NCBI GenBank assembly: GCA_947561395.2
Contig: OX387190.1
Coordinates: 9,418,858-9,482,857 of the forward strand
From: Buxus sempervirens
Taxonomy: Eukaryota > Streptophyta > Magnoliopsida > Buxales > Buxaceae
DNA length: 64,000 nucleotides
Direction of reading: 5' to 3'
Positions 12,151 through 25,040 of this stretch are shown here, in pieces (within the stretch, counting starts at the first letter, position 1; each line of letters begins with the position of its first letter). Under the pieces are notes generated by a model. It did no database searches and had not been told where the DNA came from. It was given only the letters and a program-made list of their open reading frames with translations. The translations under genes and the position numbers were made by a program.

Positions 12151-13333
12151 AAATATTTAATAAAAAAGAGTTGAAGTCAAAGCAAAGCAACAGATCTAAA
12201 TTCATTAATAAGCCAGAGATAAGATGCACAAGACCAATAAGCTATGAAGTATCATAAGCACCGCACCTCCCCCCCCGAAAAGAAAAAAAAACAGAAATCC
12301 CCATTGAGCTATATCTCCAATCCTTCAAATATTTGATTATTTCTTCTGCATAAATAGCCTATAATCCACTGAAGCAACAACTGAAAGATGGAAGACAGCA
12401 TCACCAGATACAAAGCTATATGAAAGATTTGATCTGTAAGTTGTTTGTTAGTTCCTTTGACATCTAACAAGTCCAAAAAGAATTCAGGTTGACTTGTGAC
12501 AGTCATGGAAAATGTATCTCAAAACTAGATTAACCAACGGAGTTCAGGAAGAAGATTTATCTCAAAACTAGTACAATTAGTTGTTTTCTTTTGTCAATTA
12601 GAGGAATCGCTTTGTTTATTGGTCAGCTCCTCTCTGTGGTAGAAGAATATTGTAGATAGCCTGGGTCATCTATGGGATTGCAAACCTATTGTAGTATGTT
12701 GTCTCCAAATTGATATACTGAAATTGCATTTCTAACCTAGAGTATTTATCCGAGCCTTTTGTTAGATTTGGAGATTCTATCCAATCCTAAGCATATCACA
12801 ACCCTTTGTCCTATACTCAAAACTATGCCACTCCAATTTTGTAATATAGGTTGTCTCTTTTGTTGTTGTGTTTTTTTTTTTTTATCAATATCCTAACCAT
12901 AATATCACCTCATTGCTTTTCATCAACTGTTAGTCCAAAGGTTTGAACCTCTGCTATGAAACGGATCTCAGCCACAATTTAGTCTGCTGTTAGAGAAGTA
13001 GCGGCAACTTTAACCATTCCCTAAAATCTGCTCCACACCTGTTCTTTTGGTTTTTTAATGACAAAGCTTTGGTTACAGGCTGATCCATTGTATATTATAC
13101 AGCTACCATCACCTATCAAATGTAGAAGAGAAAACATAGTTATAACATGAAACATACTCATATGCTTAAATGATAAATGCCCACATGCATACATACATCA
13201 TAGATATATCTATATATATAGGTCTTTATATAAATAAATATAATAGGGATTTTCTATATGTTCGGGTGTTTGTTTTTTGTGGTGGTGGTGCGTGTGTGTG
13301 CAGGGGTGAATGGAGAAAGAACAAGAAAGGCAC
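12151..13333. other. Start of CLC intron 4, no further exon seen
   Basis: I looked on the minus strand for the next CLC exon (expected to continue ...SWWR.ALLWRTFF) and did not find it. AT-rich, with a C-run at 12269-12276 and a GT-rich stretch near 13264-13304. Confidence 0.6.
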
Positions 13334-13596
13334 CATGAAGCTATTTCTTCAAGTGCAAAGAGGACTCCCCCAACTGGGGCACGGAAGGCTGCCGCCACCC
13401 CCGCAGCAGCGCCACATGTGATCAAGTCCCTCCGGTCCCGATCATTTTTGAAATATCTGAGCCATTTCCAAGTCAGATGATACTTGCGCGACCCTCCCTG
13501 CCCAAGAAAAGAGGCTATGCAAGCACCTGTATGTACCATAGGGCCCTCCTTACCCACAACAAATCCAGCAGAAACTCCAAAGATGGAACCAAAAAT
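13334..13596 (-). CDS. CLC-c: CLC chloride channel/exchanger, coding exon 4 (GKEGP exon)
   Basis: Encodes residues about 190-276, from IFGSIFGVSAGFVVGKEGPM to FALEEIASW. GKEGP carries the gating glutamate of CLC proteins. The block GACIA..LGQGGS and the run NDRDRRDLITCGAAAGVA are conserved in plant CLCs; they form membrane helices and the loop that holds the pore. The acceptor is TTTGCAG before 13596 and the phase joins exon 3 exactly. The donor read from the sequence is ATG then GTGCCT, a GT donor weaker than usual, placed where plant CLC genes split the first W of SWW. The next exon is beyond the window. This IFGSIFGV.AGFVVGKEGP wording is nearer to Arabidopsis CLC-c than CLC-a/b as I recall them. 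Confidence 0.93.
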
Positions 13597-13962
13597 CTGC
13601 AAATTTACAATACAAATCAAATAAATTTCTTATAAGAAAATAAAAATCCACATTGAATCAGATCATAACTTGCATGCTTTTTCAACAAAATTTGGTGGCA
13701 ACTTATCCCACCAATACCTGATGCAATATATTAAATTCATTACACTGATAGTCAGTACTGAGAAAATTCAAAATGAAAAGGTAAAAAGAAGAGTTTATTA
13801 ATAGAAGGAAAGCAGGACAAGAATAGAACGGCAAAACATGTACACAAACAGTGATAACAAGACAGCCCCACACTACCAACATCACAGATCAGCAAAATTA
13901 GAACAGTCCATGACTACATATGAATCAGGATTCCACACTCGGCAACCAAAAAAGGAAAATCT

Positions 13963-14243
13963 TTCATGATTTGGCAGCGGCTTGGGTTAGTACTAGAAAA
14001 GAGTTCAAATCGGTCCCATTATCTGACATTGTGCGGGATTGGGCTACTGTTTCCTTTTTGGAATAGCCTATACCAGTGTGCAGATTCTTATTGTTTTGGT
14101 TCTCCATGGGGAGTGTCCTTACTAGATGCTTTTGTCTTTTTGTTCTATATTTTCCTTCCTTCTTCCCGATATCTCATGGGTCTTGTATTTTTCTCTCCCT
14201 CTAAGTTTTTAATATATCTTTCATGATTCTTATCAAAAAAAAA
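13963..14243 (+). mobile_element. Short 5'-truncated LINE insertion with poly(A)
   Basis: Ends in TTCTTATC followed by an A-run and is flanked by a 15-bp duplication AAAAAAGGAAAATCT (13948-13962, 14244-14258). The body has the T-rich look of a plant L1 3' UTR. It interrupts the 3' end of the older minus-strand L1. Confidence 0.8.
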
Positions 14244-16172
14244 AAAAAAGGAAAATCTAATTGCTGATTGAAGGATGACTCTCTTGGGGTTATAATGATC
14301 CTTGAAAATCCTTTCATTGCGCTCCTTCTATAACGCCCAAAAAAATTGCTGCGGGTATCATATTCCATATGATATGCATCCAGTCTAATCTTCTACTCCT
14401 CCCCCAAGATTCCAACACCTGATTTAACTCTTCAAGATGATCCCAGCATTTCTCATATTTTGAGAGGAAGAAAGACCACATTCCAAAAGCTGCCTCATTA
14501 TGGATAGAGGTGGTCTATCGATTCCGATTGAGATACACATCACACACCAGTTCATCATTTGCCATCCCCTTTTCATATGGTTGTCGATAGTTAGAATTTT
14601 CCTAATAGTTGCTGTCCACATGAAGAAACAGTGTGGAAAGAATAAAGGTTTTGTCACAGTAAACAAGATTTGTTCAAAATGATCGCTTTCTGATTATGTT
14701 GATTGTAGAAACTCCTTACTGAAAATTTCCCTGACTTGCACCAAATCCATTTCATACCATCCTTGTTCATATTCAGCTGCTGGCCATTTATATGCTCCCC
14801 AAGAGTTGAAGCTAAAGAATCCACCTCCCAATCTAGACAATTATGTTTAAAATTTAGATTCCAAGTCCATCCTTCCGCCCAATGCATACCCACTTCAGAA
14901 ATACAGGCTTATTTAGATGATGCGAAATTATAAAGATTCTGAAATTTGAATTTTAATGGGCCTTCACACCAATTGTCTTCCCAGAATTTTATTCAGCTGC
15001 TATTACCAACTTCAAATCGAATTCCTCCAAATAACATGGATAATTACTGATTGGACGCCATTGGCTACAACCCATGCTACCACTTATAGGAGTTGGGATC
15101 CAATCATTCTGGTTGTTGCCATACTTTGAGACAATCATGTCATGCCATAAGTTATCGACTTCTTGAACTACCAACACCATTTAGCCAAAAAAGCCCAGTT
15201 GAATAAACGCAACATCCTAATACCAAACCCTCCCTGTTCCTTACCATTGCATACTTCATCCCAATTTGCCAAATGATACTTACGAGTCTCACCCCACCCT
15301 TTCCATAGAAAGTCTGTTTGGATCTGCTCCTGGGCATTGGCAACTGAAGCCAGCATGGTCAATGATGACAGAAGATAAGTGGGTAAATTGGATAAGACAT
15401 TTTTTTTATCAAGATTAGCTTGCTCCCTGTAGATAAGAAATAACTTTTCCATGATGACATCTTATAGTAATCAGTTCCTATATTGATTTTGATTTAAATG
15501 GAGCACCTAACAAAATTCCAAGATAAATTGTTGGAAGAGTACCAAGGCTGCAACCCAGCACCTTACACGTATCTGCTGAAGCTGAACTAAAAACTGTCCC
15601 CGCGTTAAATATCTCACTTTTCTGGAGATTCACCCTCAAACCAAATGCCACCTTGAAGCAAGTAAGAACAACTCTCACCGTGAGGATATGGGCTGAATGG
15701 GCCTTACGAAATAGCATAGCATCATCGGCAAAAAGAAAGTGCAAAATTTACGGCCCACCAAAACCAAAGTTCACTCCTAATTATCCTAGGATCAGTGTTT
15801 TTAGTTTCGGGGCATGCAGCCAAAATTTCAATATTTTTCCCCTAGCGATGCGTTTCTCTGGGGGAAATCTCCAAGGATGTTTCCTTGGCGATATTTCGAG
15901 CGACGACTTTGCAGAGAAGAGCGAAAACATCCCCAACTTCAAATCTTTTGCCAAATCCGCCTGATTCAAGCTCAAATCAGTCTCATTCTCATCACTCTGC
16001 TTAATAGAAGTGATTTGAGAGAGATTTGTGTTGATTTAGGAGAGATTTGTGTTGATTTATGAGAGAGAGATTTCTTACACCTCACATTTGGTAACGAGAA
16101 AGTAAACCCGTTTTTTTTCATTTAGATTAATCTAAAGTTCATAGAATGGTTTGATTATTTGATATGTATTAA

Positions 16173-16520
16173 TCTGACACCCGATCTACAGATGGGTGTC
16201 GGCACTTTATTTTTTAATTAAAAAAATTATTTTTTAGCATTTTTTATGCGAAAATTGATAGAAATTTGTTTTTTAATTAATTTAAATTGTATAAACCTTG
16301 TATTATTTTATGAAAATTATGTATAATATATGGGGACACCTGATCTACAGATTGGTGTCCCCGGATTAATTTTAATAAAAATAATCATTTTTTTGAATTA
16401 TTTAATCCAAAAATTAATAAAAAAACGTTTTTTTATTATTTTTTAATGCTATAGACTTTATATAATATCATGAATTTTATATATAATATCTAGGGACACC
16501 CAATGTATAGATGGGTGGCG
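16173..16520 (+). repeat. Three palindromic cores at about 160-bp spacing in hAT-2 leader
   Basis: Cores of the form GACACC.GAT.TACAGATGGGTGTC appear with their GATGGG word (GATTGG in the second) at 16191, 16350 and 16510, a spacing of 159 and 160 bp. The intervening DNA is AT-rich. The same core and spacing recur in hAT-1 (54099-55140). Confidence 0.85.
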
Positions 16521-16910
16521 GAAAATATTTTTTTAATAAAAATATTAATTTATTTTATTACATTTAGTCGAAAATCAATATAAAAGGATAAAAAATAGAT
16601 AAATTCTCAAACTAAATTCATAAATTTAATTTTTTATTATAGAAAAAATTATTTTGAAGAATCAAGGTTTATATAATTTTTTATATTAAAACTTTTCTGA
16701 AATTATAAAAAATATTAAAATAATATGGGAAATTGAAAAAAAATCTAAAAATTAATATGGTTTAGAAATTATAATTAATTGATAATGTTAATATAATAAT
16801 TTATTATTGTGGATTAATAATCATAATTTTTTATTGTGCAATGTGCAAGGGTTCGTCTTTGACTGTATAGCACTTTTATTTTGATTTCAGCCTTTTTGGT
16901 TAAAGACAAT

Positions 16911-19900
16911 ATGACATCTGGTAGTGGTAGTGGAGGTGACCACCCTGGTGGCAGGAGACAAGATATTGTGGCTGGGCCCATGGCACGAGATTTGAGGGAG
17001 AAAGAAATAAGACCGTCTGCAATTATTGCCACCAAATCATAAAGGGTGGTAGAGTATCACGACTTAAGCAGTATTTAACGCACGACTACAAGAACGTGGC
17101 CAACTGCCCTCGAGTTCCTCCAAAGGTTAAGAGGCAGATGAAAAAGCACTTAAGAGTCAAAGAATACATCTAAGAAGGAGATTAGACGTAAATAGGCAGA
17201 GCCTATTCAAACCCCTACGGCTGAGGATAATGATGATGATATAGTGTACCCTGAAGACATGGTGACAGAGGCAGAGATGGTAGCATTCAGAGCCTCAATG
17301 TGAGCATCTTTGCAATCTGAGTTTGAGAGGAGAGAGGCTGGAAGGTACGGATTTCATAGGAGTGGTACCTCTAGAGGAGATGCAGTTGATGTTGATGCTC
17401 CTAGGTGTGAGGCTGATCGACCTGGGGCCGGGCCTGGGCTCATTCATTCTCAGAGCACCAAGATGCCCAATTATCCTATGGAGCCTAGTATGTTCCGTTC
17501 ATTTGGTGCCAAGCAGAAGAGATTGAGGGATATGCAGGGCAAAGGTAATGTCAAGCAGAGGATAAGAAAATTCATATCAAAATTCTTATCTTCAATCACA
17601 TTCCAGCGAATGCCGCAACGAGTCCACACTTCAAGAATATGGTTGATGTTATACAGGAGTCGGGTCAGGGGGTCTTACCTCCTACACCTCGGGAGATTAT
17701 GGGTATGTACTTGGACAAGGAGGAGGCAAAGATGAGAGAGTTTATTATATCCTTACGCCCCCACTGGGACCAGTTTAGAGTTACCATCATGTGTGATGGA
17801 TGGACAGATCCTACTAAACTGTCCATCATCAATTTCATGGTGTATTGCAGAGGCAAGGCAGTGTTTTTGAGATCTGTTGACGCATCAGACAAGATCAAGG
17901 ATGCGCCCTATGTTGCAGGCCTATTAGAGAACGTGATAGAGGAGGTTGGCAAAGAGCACGTGGTTCAGATTGTGACAGATAATGGCAGTGCATTCAAAAA
18001 AGCCGGCCAGACATTAGAGTAGCAGTATAACCTCTATTGGGCACCTGTGCCACACATTGCATCGACTTGATGCTAGAGGCGATTGGCAAGAGAAGTCATG
18101 CGCTTACCACATTGAGGGATGCACAATCACTCACCACATTTGTGTACAACCACAACTATCTACTTGCGAAGATGAGAGAAAGATGTGGTGGAAACATAGT
18201 TCGGCCGGGCATTATCAGATTCGGCAGGAACTATATTGCATTGGATAATATTTTGAGGCACAGGCAGGGATTGAGATCACTCTTCACCAGTGAGGATTGG
18301 ATGAGCTGTACTCAGAGTCGCATGGATATGGGGAGGAGAGTAGAGGATATTGTTTTATCCAGCACTTTTTGGGAGCATGTGCGAGAGTTGATTGATGTAC
18401 TGGAGCTTATATACCGTGTATTCAAGATGGTTGACATAGATGCCTATCCCACAATAGGATCTATATATCAGTGTATGGCTGTGATGAAATCTCAGATTAA
18501 AGCCGCATCATCCTCATCGTACAAGTGGGTACACAAGATTATTAATAATAGATGGTTCAATACGCTAGCTCATCCTCTGCATTCAGCTGGTATAATTATA
18601 ATTCTATTTGAATTTTTTATGTTCAATAATGTTTATAATTATATTTTAATTGTACTAATATTTTTTCTTGTAATCGTCAATGTAGAATATTATTTGAATC
18701 CCAAGTACCATTATAAGGATAACCTTGGCACCCGCACGGACCTCTACACTTCGGTCCACCAAGTCTTCATGAAATTGGACCCCCATTCAGATGCAATTAG
18801 CAGTTTTGGAAATGAGGTACGGGATTGTAAATTGTAAAAGTGGTAGTGAATCTATTACTTGACTTATGCATATTAGTTCTTACTTCTTAATAGTTATAAT
18901 AAATACTAAACTCTTTAACCCTTTCAAATTCCACTACCAGCTGATACTATTTAGAGATACGATGGGCTCGTTCGGAACAACCACGGTGATTGCATCGAGG
19001 ACAACGATGATGCCGTGTAAGTGACTTATTTGTGAATATTAATTATTAAATGATTTTTCTCTATTCTAATTTCTAAATAAATGTTAATATTTTCTATTTG
19101 TAAATCCAAGTGAATGGTGGGCAATGTATGGTACAAATGCCCCTAAACTGAGGAAGCTAGCATGCCGAGTATTGGCTCAAACAACATCTTCCTCTGCTTG
19201 TGAGCGCAATTGGAGTACGTTTGCACTCATACACATGAAGTAGAGGAACCGGCTAGCTTATCAGAGGTTGTAGAAGTTAATCTTCTGCCATTACAACATG
19301 AGGCTGAAGACGAGACAGTTAGAGACAGAGCAGCCCACCACGACGGTGAAGGATCCTTTGCACGTGTTATTCAGTAATGGAGTAGATGAGGATCCATTTG
19401 CAGAGTGGGTTAGATGTGTTGAGATGGATGAGCCTGATAGTCATCCTAGCCCAGTCATTGCACATACAGCAGCAAAGATGGGCATCGATGTGGATGCAGC
19501 TATGGAGGAGGAAAGGGGGAGGGCAGCAGAGACTCATTAGATAGATCCATGAGAGTTGTTCCTCCCTCCGTTGCTGCGACGACATCAGCCCCAGCCCATG
19601 GACATGTTAAGTCATCATCATCAGAAGAGGAGGAGACAGATGAGGAGGATGAGTCCGGATCATCAAATGATGATGATGGAGATGGTGGAGATGGTGGTAC
19701 TAGTAGTACTCATGATGGTGTTGACACCAGTGGCCCCAAGTTGAGCCCTTTTACTGAAGAGGCAGCTTTCCATCATGCCACACAGGGCACTGACCACGGG
19801 TTTAGAGGTCATGGTGAGAGTGAGGCACGTTTCTATCAGAGGACGAAAGGCAAGGAGAGACAGCATACAAGGATGCACGATAACTCATCCTCCATGGCAC

Positions 19901-20441
19901 AGAGTTTCGGATCTTTAGATGTTGGAGGATCATCGAGTTCTTATGGAGAGCAGTATCCACCACAGCTGAGCCAGGGACACTACCCATTCTATTATCCTCA
20001 GCAGCTTGGGCCAACAAATTCATCGGATAGTAGTAGTTATGGGCCAGCAGATTCATCAGATAGTAGTAGTTATGGTACTTCATACGGATATCCTGGAGCA
20101 CACATGCAGACATCTAATCCATTTGAGATCTTTCCAGTGAATCCATATCCGTATGGTTATTATGCTATGCCTATACCTACTGGAACTGTAGCCCCCTCCA
20201 TACGAGCATCCTGGTTATCCTACGCCGTCTCCTCCGTCACCACCACAGCCAGAGCCAGATCGTTTCCACTACTATTCTGATTTCCCTCTAGTTGGTATCA
20301 TGGCACACATGACATAAGAGGAGTATGAGAAGCATTCCGTTCATATCAAAAAGAGTATAGATTTCGGATGGGATGGAAGCGTTACTACCACTTTATTGGC
20401 GAGAAAGCAGGGTTTGAGCCTCGCCATTCATTTCAGTACTA
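16911..20441 (+). pseudogene. hAT transposase pseudogene (hAT-2)
   Basis: Starts ATGACATCTGGTAGTGG and runs through a BED zinc finger (KTVCNYCHQIIKGG, then HDYKNVANC), a linker with FERREAGRYGF, the DUF659 catalytic part (IMCDGWTDPTKLSIINF; IVTDNGSAFKKAG), the helical part (SLFTSEDWMSCTQSR), and after introns near 18590-18686 and 18815-19110 the dimerisation block (SSSACERNWSTF). A Ser/Gly/Asp-rich tail follows and ends EYEKAFRSYQKEYRFRMGWK. Stops at about 17300, 18020 and 19242 and several frameshifts break it; all three acidic catalytic positions can still be read. The BED finger has lost its usual histidine (KQYL instead of a KMHL-type word). Confidence 0.92.
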
Positions 20442-22309
20442 ATTTGACGGTATAATTGTCTGTTTTTTACTCTTCGTATTATTGTTTCAGTTTAATTTAA
20501 AATTTGGATCCTATTTGTCATTTTGATTTATGCATAGCCCACAGGCTACAGCATCACCCCGATCATTACATTTACATGTCACATTGCATTTCCATTATTT
20601 TTTGAAGTATATAGTTGCTACTTGTAGTAATTTCGTACAATTATACATGCAAATGCAATTATTTTACATATTATTATTGATTTTGGGACTAAACGAGGGA
20701 AAAAAAATTTCCTGGCAAAATTTCGACGGCATATCTCGCCTTGGGCGACACGCCCAGTGGCACCAAAACTAAAAACCTTGCCTAGGATTGATGCTCTATC
20801 AATCAACCTACTAAATGCTTCCATTACTATGATAAATAGGAGAGGTGATAGTGGGTCTACCTTAACCCTCTTGAAGATCTGAAAACTAGTTGCGGCACCA
20901 TTACGAGGATGGAGAAGGAAGCAAAAGAGATACAAGAGAAAATTCAACTTCTCCATTTAACCCCGAACCCCATCTTATGACACATATACATGAGAAAGTT
21001 CTAGTAAGCCTTTTGAAGGTCCAATTTGCACATCATCATCCGCTCACCATTTCTTTGAATTGAATCCAGGCATTCAAACGAGATCAGAACTGCATCTAAG
21101 ATATGTCTTCAATTGAAAAACACATTTTGGGATTTAGGGATAATAGATGGAAGCACCAAATGTAATCTATTGGAAAGCAATTTCGACATGATTTTGTAGA
21201 AACTACTCGCCAAACCAATTGGCCGATACTCTCAAAGGAATTCAGCACCATCAATCTTGGGGATAAGGACAACAAAATTTTGCATTGAGGCTTTTCTCCA
21301 TATGAGCTGACTTAAAGAAGTGCCAGGCTGTGTTCAAAAAATCCTCATTGAATCAATTCCAACATCTCTTATAAAACACAATAGAGAAACCATCTGGCCC
21401 TGGAGCTTCATCCTCCCCTTACTCCTTCAAAGTTCTCAACACTTCCTCTTCAGCTACTTGAGTCTCAAGCTTGTTCCTCTGCTCATCAGATAAAGTGTTT
21501 AATTCCAAGCCATCTAACAAAGGGTGTAATTCAGCCTTTTCCAAAAAGAGATCCAAATAAAAATTAACCACAGCCTTCTTAATGTCTTCCTCCTCAAGGA
21601 GAAGCTCCTCATCTACCACCAGCCTATCGATCTGGTTTCTTCTCTCTCTGGCCTTAGCTTGTTTATGAAAGAAGGATATGTTTTTATCCCGTAACTTGAG
21701 CCATAAAGCTTGGGTTTTGCCTCCAGCTTATCTCCAACATCGCTGCAGTCTTTTTATGTCCGACCTCAATCCCTCCCTCTCCAACCAATCTTTAGATTGC
21801 ATATGACCCTCTTCTTCCAGCTGATCCGACACTTTAATCTTGGCAGATAACTCGACCAATTTCTCATCAACTCTACTGAATACTTCTCTGTTCCATTTCT
21901 TAATTTTCATTTTCAACGCATGCAGCTTTTTGCAGAACTCAAACATATGGAAACCTTGGAACTTTGATTCCTTCCACCCCACCCCAACCAAACTAACAAA
22001 AGAAGGGTCCTCTAACCACATATTCTCAAATCTAAAAGGGGAAGATTTTCATAATTCATTAACGGTATGTTCGACAGAAGAAATTGGGCTCGGAATTCAA
22101 GCCAGGAATTGGAACTAGGATGAAGAATTATAAATTTTTTGTTTGGTGGATGATAAGGAACTAGAATTAAGAATCTCTATCAAATTCCTTAGAATTGAGC
22201 TTTAGGCATATTATAAGAAATGACAATTCTTTACACCTCCCCATGTTTTTTATAATTCCACGTCTAAGAATTAAAAGCAATCTACAATAATTTCCAATGA
22301 GATTGAGCA

Positions 22310-22718
22310 ACCCACCATCTGTCATCACTACCACCACCACCATCACCAGCACCACCACCATAATCACAACCATCCCCACCACCCCCACATCCTCTAATAC
22401 CACCACATCACCGCCACAACAACATCACTGACACAACAACCACTATTACTCAACATATATAACCACCACAAGCACCACAATATCACCACCACCACACAAT
22501 CACCACTACAATCATCACCAACACCACTGCACCATCACTACTATTGCTACCATCACTACAACCCCATTACCACCATCACCACTACCATCATTGCTACCAC
22601 CACCACCAAAATTATCACACAACCACCATTACAATCACCACCACTAGACCACTATTACCACAACAACCATTACTACTGCTACCACCACCGCCGTCATTTC
22701 CAACACTACCACCACTAT
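22310..22718 (+). repeat. Degenerate (ACC/CAT)n array, part 1
   Basis: About 400 bp in which the plus strand is almost free of G, built of CAC, ACC, CAT and ACA triplets. Open frames through it (Thr/His-rich on one strand, Val/Gly-rich on the other) are low-complexity artefacts. Confidence 0.9.
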
Positions 22719-22978
22719 TTTTTTATGAATAATTATATATATTAATATGAAAAATAAGTAAATGATAGATACAAGTATAAATGATAATCATGCTCTCCCC
22801 TTCCCCCAAAAGGCACCAAAAAAGTCACAAAAAAGCCCAATATTATAGAAACAGAAACTGAGAAATTATAGCCCCAACCACTCCCATAAACGAAAATTCC
22901 CCCATTACTATATATCTCTACTATGAACAAAGCTCGATAAACTCATTGGAAACTGGGACTACATATAGCTCTATAAAT
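22719..22978 (-). mobile_element. L1 3'-end fragment inserted in the repeat array
   Basis: Starts with a short T-run and ATGAATAATTATATATATT, like L1 3' ends elsewhere in the window. It is flanked by a perfect 14-bp duplication ACTACCACCACTAT (22705-22718, 22979-22992), though the repetitive site makes chance matching easier. Confidence 0.75.
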
Positions 22979-23282
22979 ACTACCACCACTATCACCACAC
23001 CACTACCATTGCCTCCATCACTGCCACCACCACTACCATTTCCACCACCACCACTGCCTCCACCACCTTCACCCACCACAACCACCTCCACCCCTGCCAC
23101 CATCCACAACTGCCACACTACTACCACCTCCACCACCACCACCACCACCACTGCCGCCGCCACCAAAGCTATCACTGTCGCCGCCGCCAACAACCCCACC
23201 ACCATTGCCGCCGCCACCAACACCACCATTGACGCCGCCACCTCCACCACCATCACCACCACCACAACCATTACCATTACTG
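22979..23282 (+). repeat. Degenerate (ACC/GCC)n array, part 2
   Basis: The continuation of the array beyond the L1 insertion, richer in GCC than part 1. Confidence 0.9.
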
Positions 23283-23650
23283 TTACAAAACCGCATCTTA
23301 TTCTATTTGACATTAATTCTTATACAAATTTCTTGATGATAAACAAATATTGGAATTTGAATTATATTGAAATCAAAGTTTTAGAATATTAATTCTCTAT
23401 TACAACCAAACAAAAAATTTCAATTCAAAGAATCATAATTTAGAGAATTATAAACATGTAGATTTGTAATTCTAATTCTTTGTATCAAACATACCCTAAC
23501 AGATGAGATGAGGATTGGCAAATGATCAGATGCGGTCATAGGCCAAACTACAACATCAAATCTTGATTAATTTGAATTAGTACTGGGATTTGTGCCTTGA
23601 TTAGACCATTCCATTGAGTAGGTGGTGATAAGGAAGCCCAGATCTAAAGG

Positions 23651-24880
23651 TTTCATTGAGATCTAACGGCTAGATGAAGTTTAATCAAGGTACTGTATCC
23701 TTGAAACCCTATTGGATGACACATGGTGGAGGAGCGTAACGTAGGATCATGTTGTTTTAGTTTTAACAAGGGCGGTTGAGGATACCCGTGTGGCTTGTGT
23801 GCAGATAGTTCTGTGGCAACCCTTACATATAGGATGTTCCATTGTTCCAGGAACTACCCACATAGTTTTGCATGCGACCAAACTTAGAGAAAGAGAGAGA
23901 GATGGCCGCTTAGATCTACTAGGCTTACTGTGAGCTGAAGGTCTTGCAATCCAGAGGTATTACCCTTCAATACCAAACCTGCATATATTTTGAGGTTAGT
24001 CGATAATATTACTGATTTCTTGGATCTGTGGATTGCTTTATGGAGTTTTATTTCCGGGAATGTTCTAAGTTTTATTTCCGGTATCTTTATTACTAGATCA
24101 ATAGAATAAAGATAACTGAGGATTAACAAAGATAACCTAGGATTAATAAAGATACCCAATACTATATTTGGTTAGGTACTCCGCCTTGTATGGTGACCGT
24201 GTATCTCGGCTCGTAAATGTAAGACGTGAGGTGGCAGATGAGCACGAGTTTAGATTATCAAAGATACCTTAGTTCACCAGTCTTGTGGGATTTTTGATTA
24301 ACCACTCTAATTTGGTATTTTATTGTGATTATCAGTATTCATTTAATTATTTGCATTGTTTTAATATTACTGCTTAATGCAACTGATTTAAAAATGTTAT
24401 ATAAAATGATTTTTTATTGCATGCATATGCTACTTACTGAGATGTATATCTCAATCGCATTTTCAATGTTTTGTTTCTAGATACTCTTAGTGAGTTGGTG
24501 TGGACAACCATATTGGTGTAGGGTCACAGAGTGCTTCTGAAGACTACCAAGAGGAGGACTATTTGTGATGTAGGATATAGGATTTCACTTTTGATTATAT
24601 CAGATACTTTATGATTGCTTTTTGAAATAGAGAGGGTAATGTGAGAGTTTAGTTAACCCTTTTTGTTCCAGACTCCTATTAGTCAAGGTTATTTCTGGTG
24701 TCAAACTTCCACACTATAATGGAAATTTAGCAGGGTAACCAATTAAAGTTTTTAAATTCCCGCACTCTGATATTACTTTAACTACTTAAGTCTGGATTCA
24801 ATTGTGCTTTGAGCCCATAAATAGCACTCAGGATTCGGGTTTATATCTTTAGTGAATAAATAGGGATCTGGGGTGCTACA
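23651..24880 (+). mobile_element. LTR end fragment, Gypsy-type
   Basis: Ends GGGATCTGGGGTGCTACA, like the LTR ending at 36797, and contains TGCTACTTACTGAGATGTATAT (near 24427) plus a TTTTGTTTCTAGAT word in the same order as the other long LTRs here. The left border is uncertain and no duplication was found. It is a broken fossil. Confidence 0.65.
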
Positions 24881-25040
24881 CTCCACATGATTAATTCTCT
24901 ATGCTCAGGCTTTTCAGTTACTAAATTCAGTAAATTATGACTAATTAATCCTACTCATTAATTACATTCATAAATTGGTGATAATAAAAATCACCATCTC
25001 TTCTCAAAATCCATCCTCATTTTGTAACTAATCCAGTCAG

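Larger units (their letters stand above)
15793..20780 (+). mobile_element. Degenerate hAT transposon (hAT-2), full length
   Basis: A perfect 8-bp duplication CCTAGGAT flanks it (15785-15792, 20781-20788). The ends are CAGTGTTTTTAGTTTCGG on the left and, in complement, CAAGGTTTTTAGTTTTGG on the right. It is 4,988 bp long, holds a transposase pseudogene on the plus strand and a leader with three palindromes about 160 bp apart. It sits inside the minus-strand L1: the L1 reverse transcriptase continues on both sides. It is an older relative of the hAT at 53559-59299, with the same gene order and protein family. Confidence 0.95.
22063..23496. mobile_element. Tourist-like (PIF/Harbinger-type) element swollen by trinucleotide repeats
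   Basis: The ends are CGGTATGTTCGACAGAAG and, in complement, GGGTATGTTTGATACAAAG, flanked by TAA on both sides (22060-22062, 23497-23499), as expected for Tourist elements. Next to each end are AATTGG/AATTC-rich inverted sequences. The interior is mostly ACC/CAC/CAT repeats interrupted by an L1 fragment. It sits inside the minus-strand L1, between its SDH endonuclease motif and the following region. No real coding capacity. Confidence 0.8.
13770..23650 (-). mobile_element. L1 LINE, 5'-truncated in the endonuclease, split by later insertions
   Basis: One minus-strand L1 lies in pieces across intron 3. In L1 order: endonuclease end with TASDHLPILIS (about 23640-23500), then after the Tourist-like insert the ENMWLEDPSF region (22060 to 21730), linker and fingers (21619-21419), a palm piece (to 20789); after the hAT insert the FADD box near 15720-15735, thumb (15700-15000), zf-RVT with FFMWTATIRKILTIDN (14666-14430) and 3' UTR to about 13770. 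Many stops and frameshifts. Inserts are an L1 fragment (13963-14243), hAT (15793-20780) and Tourist-like element (22063-23496). The outer ends are approximate; no duplication was found for them. Confidence 0.8.

Noticed and set aside
12309-12506. Minus-strand frame as the next CLC exon
   Set aside because: The translated residues do not match any part of CLC proteins and splice sites are lacking.
22946-23392. Long Thr/Pro-rich open frame, and Val- or Gly-rich frames on the other strand
   Set aside because: They read through a triplet repeat array; composition explains the lack of stops.
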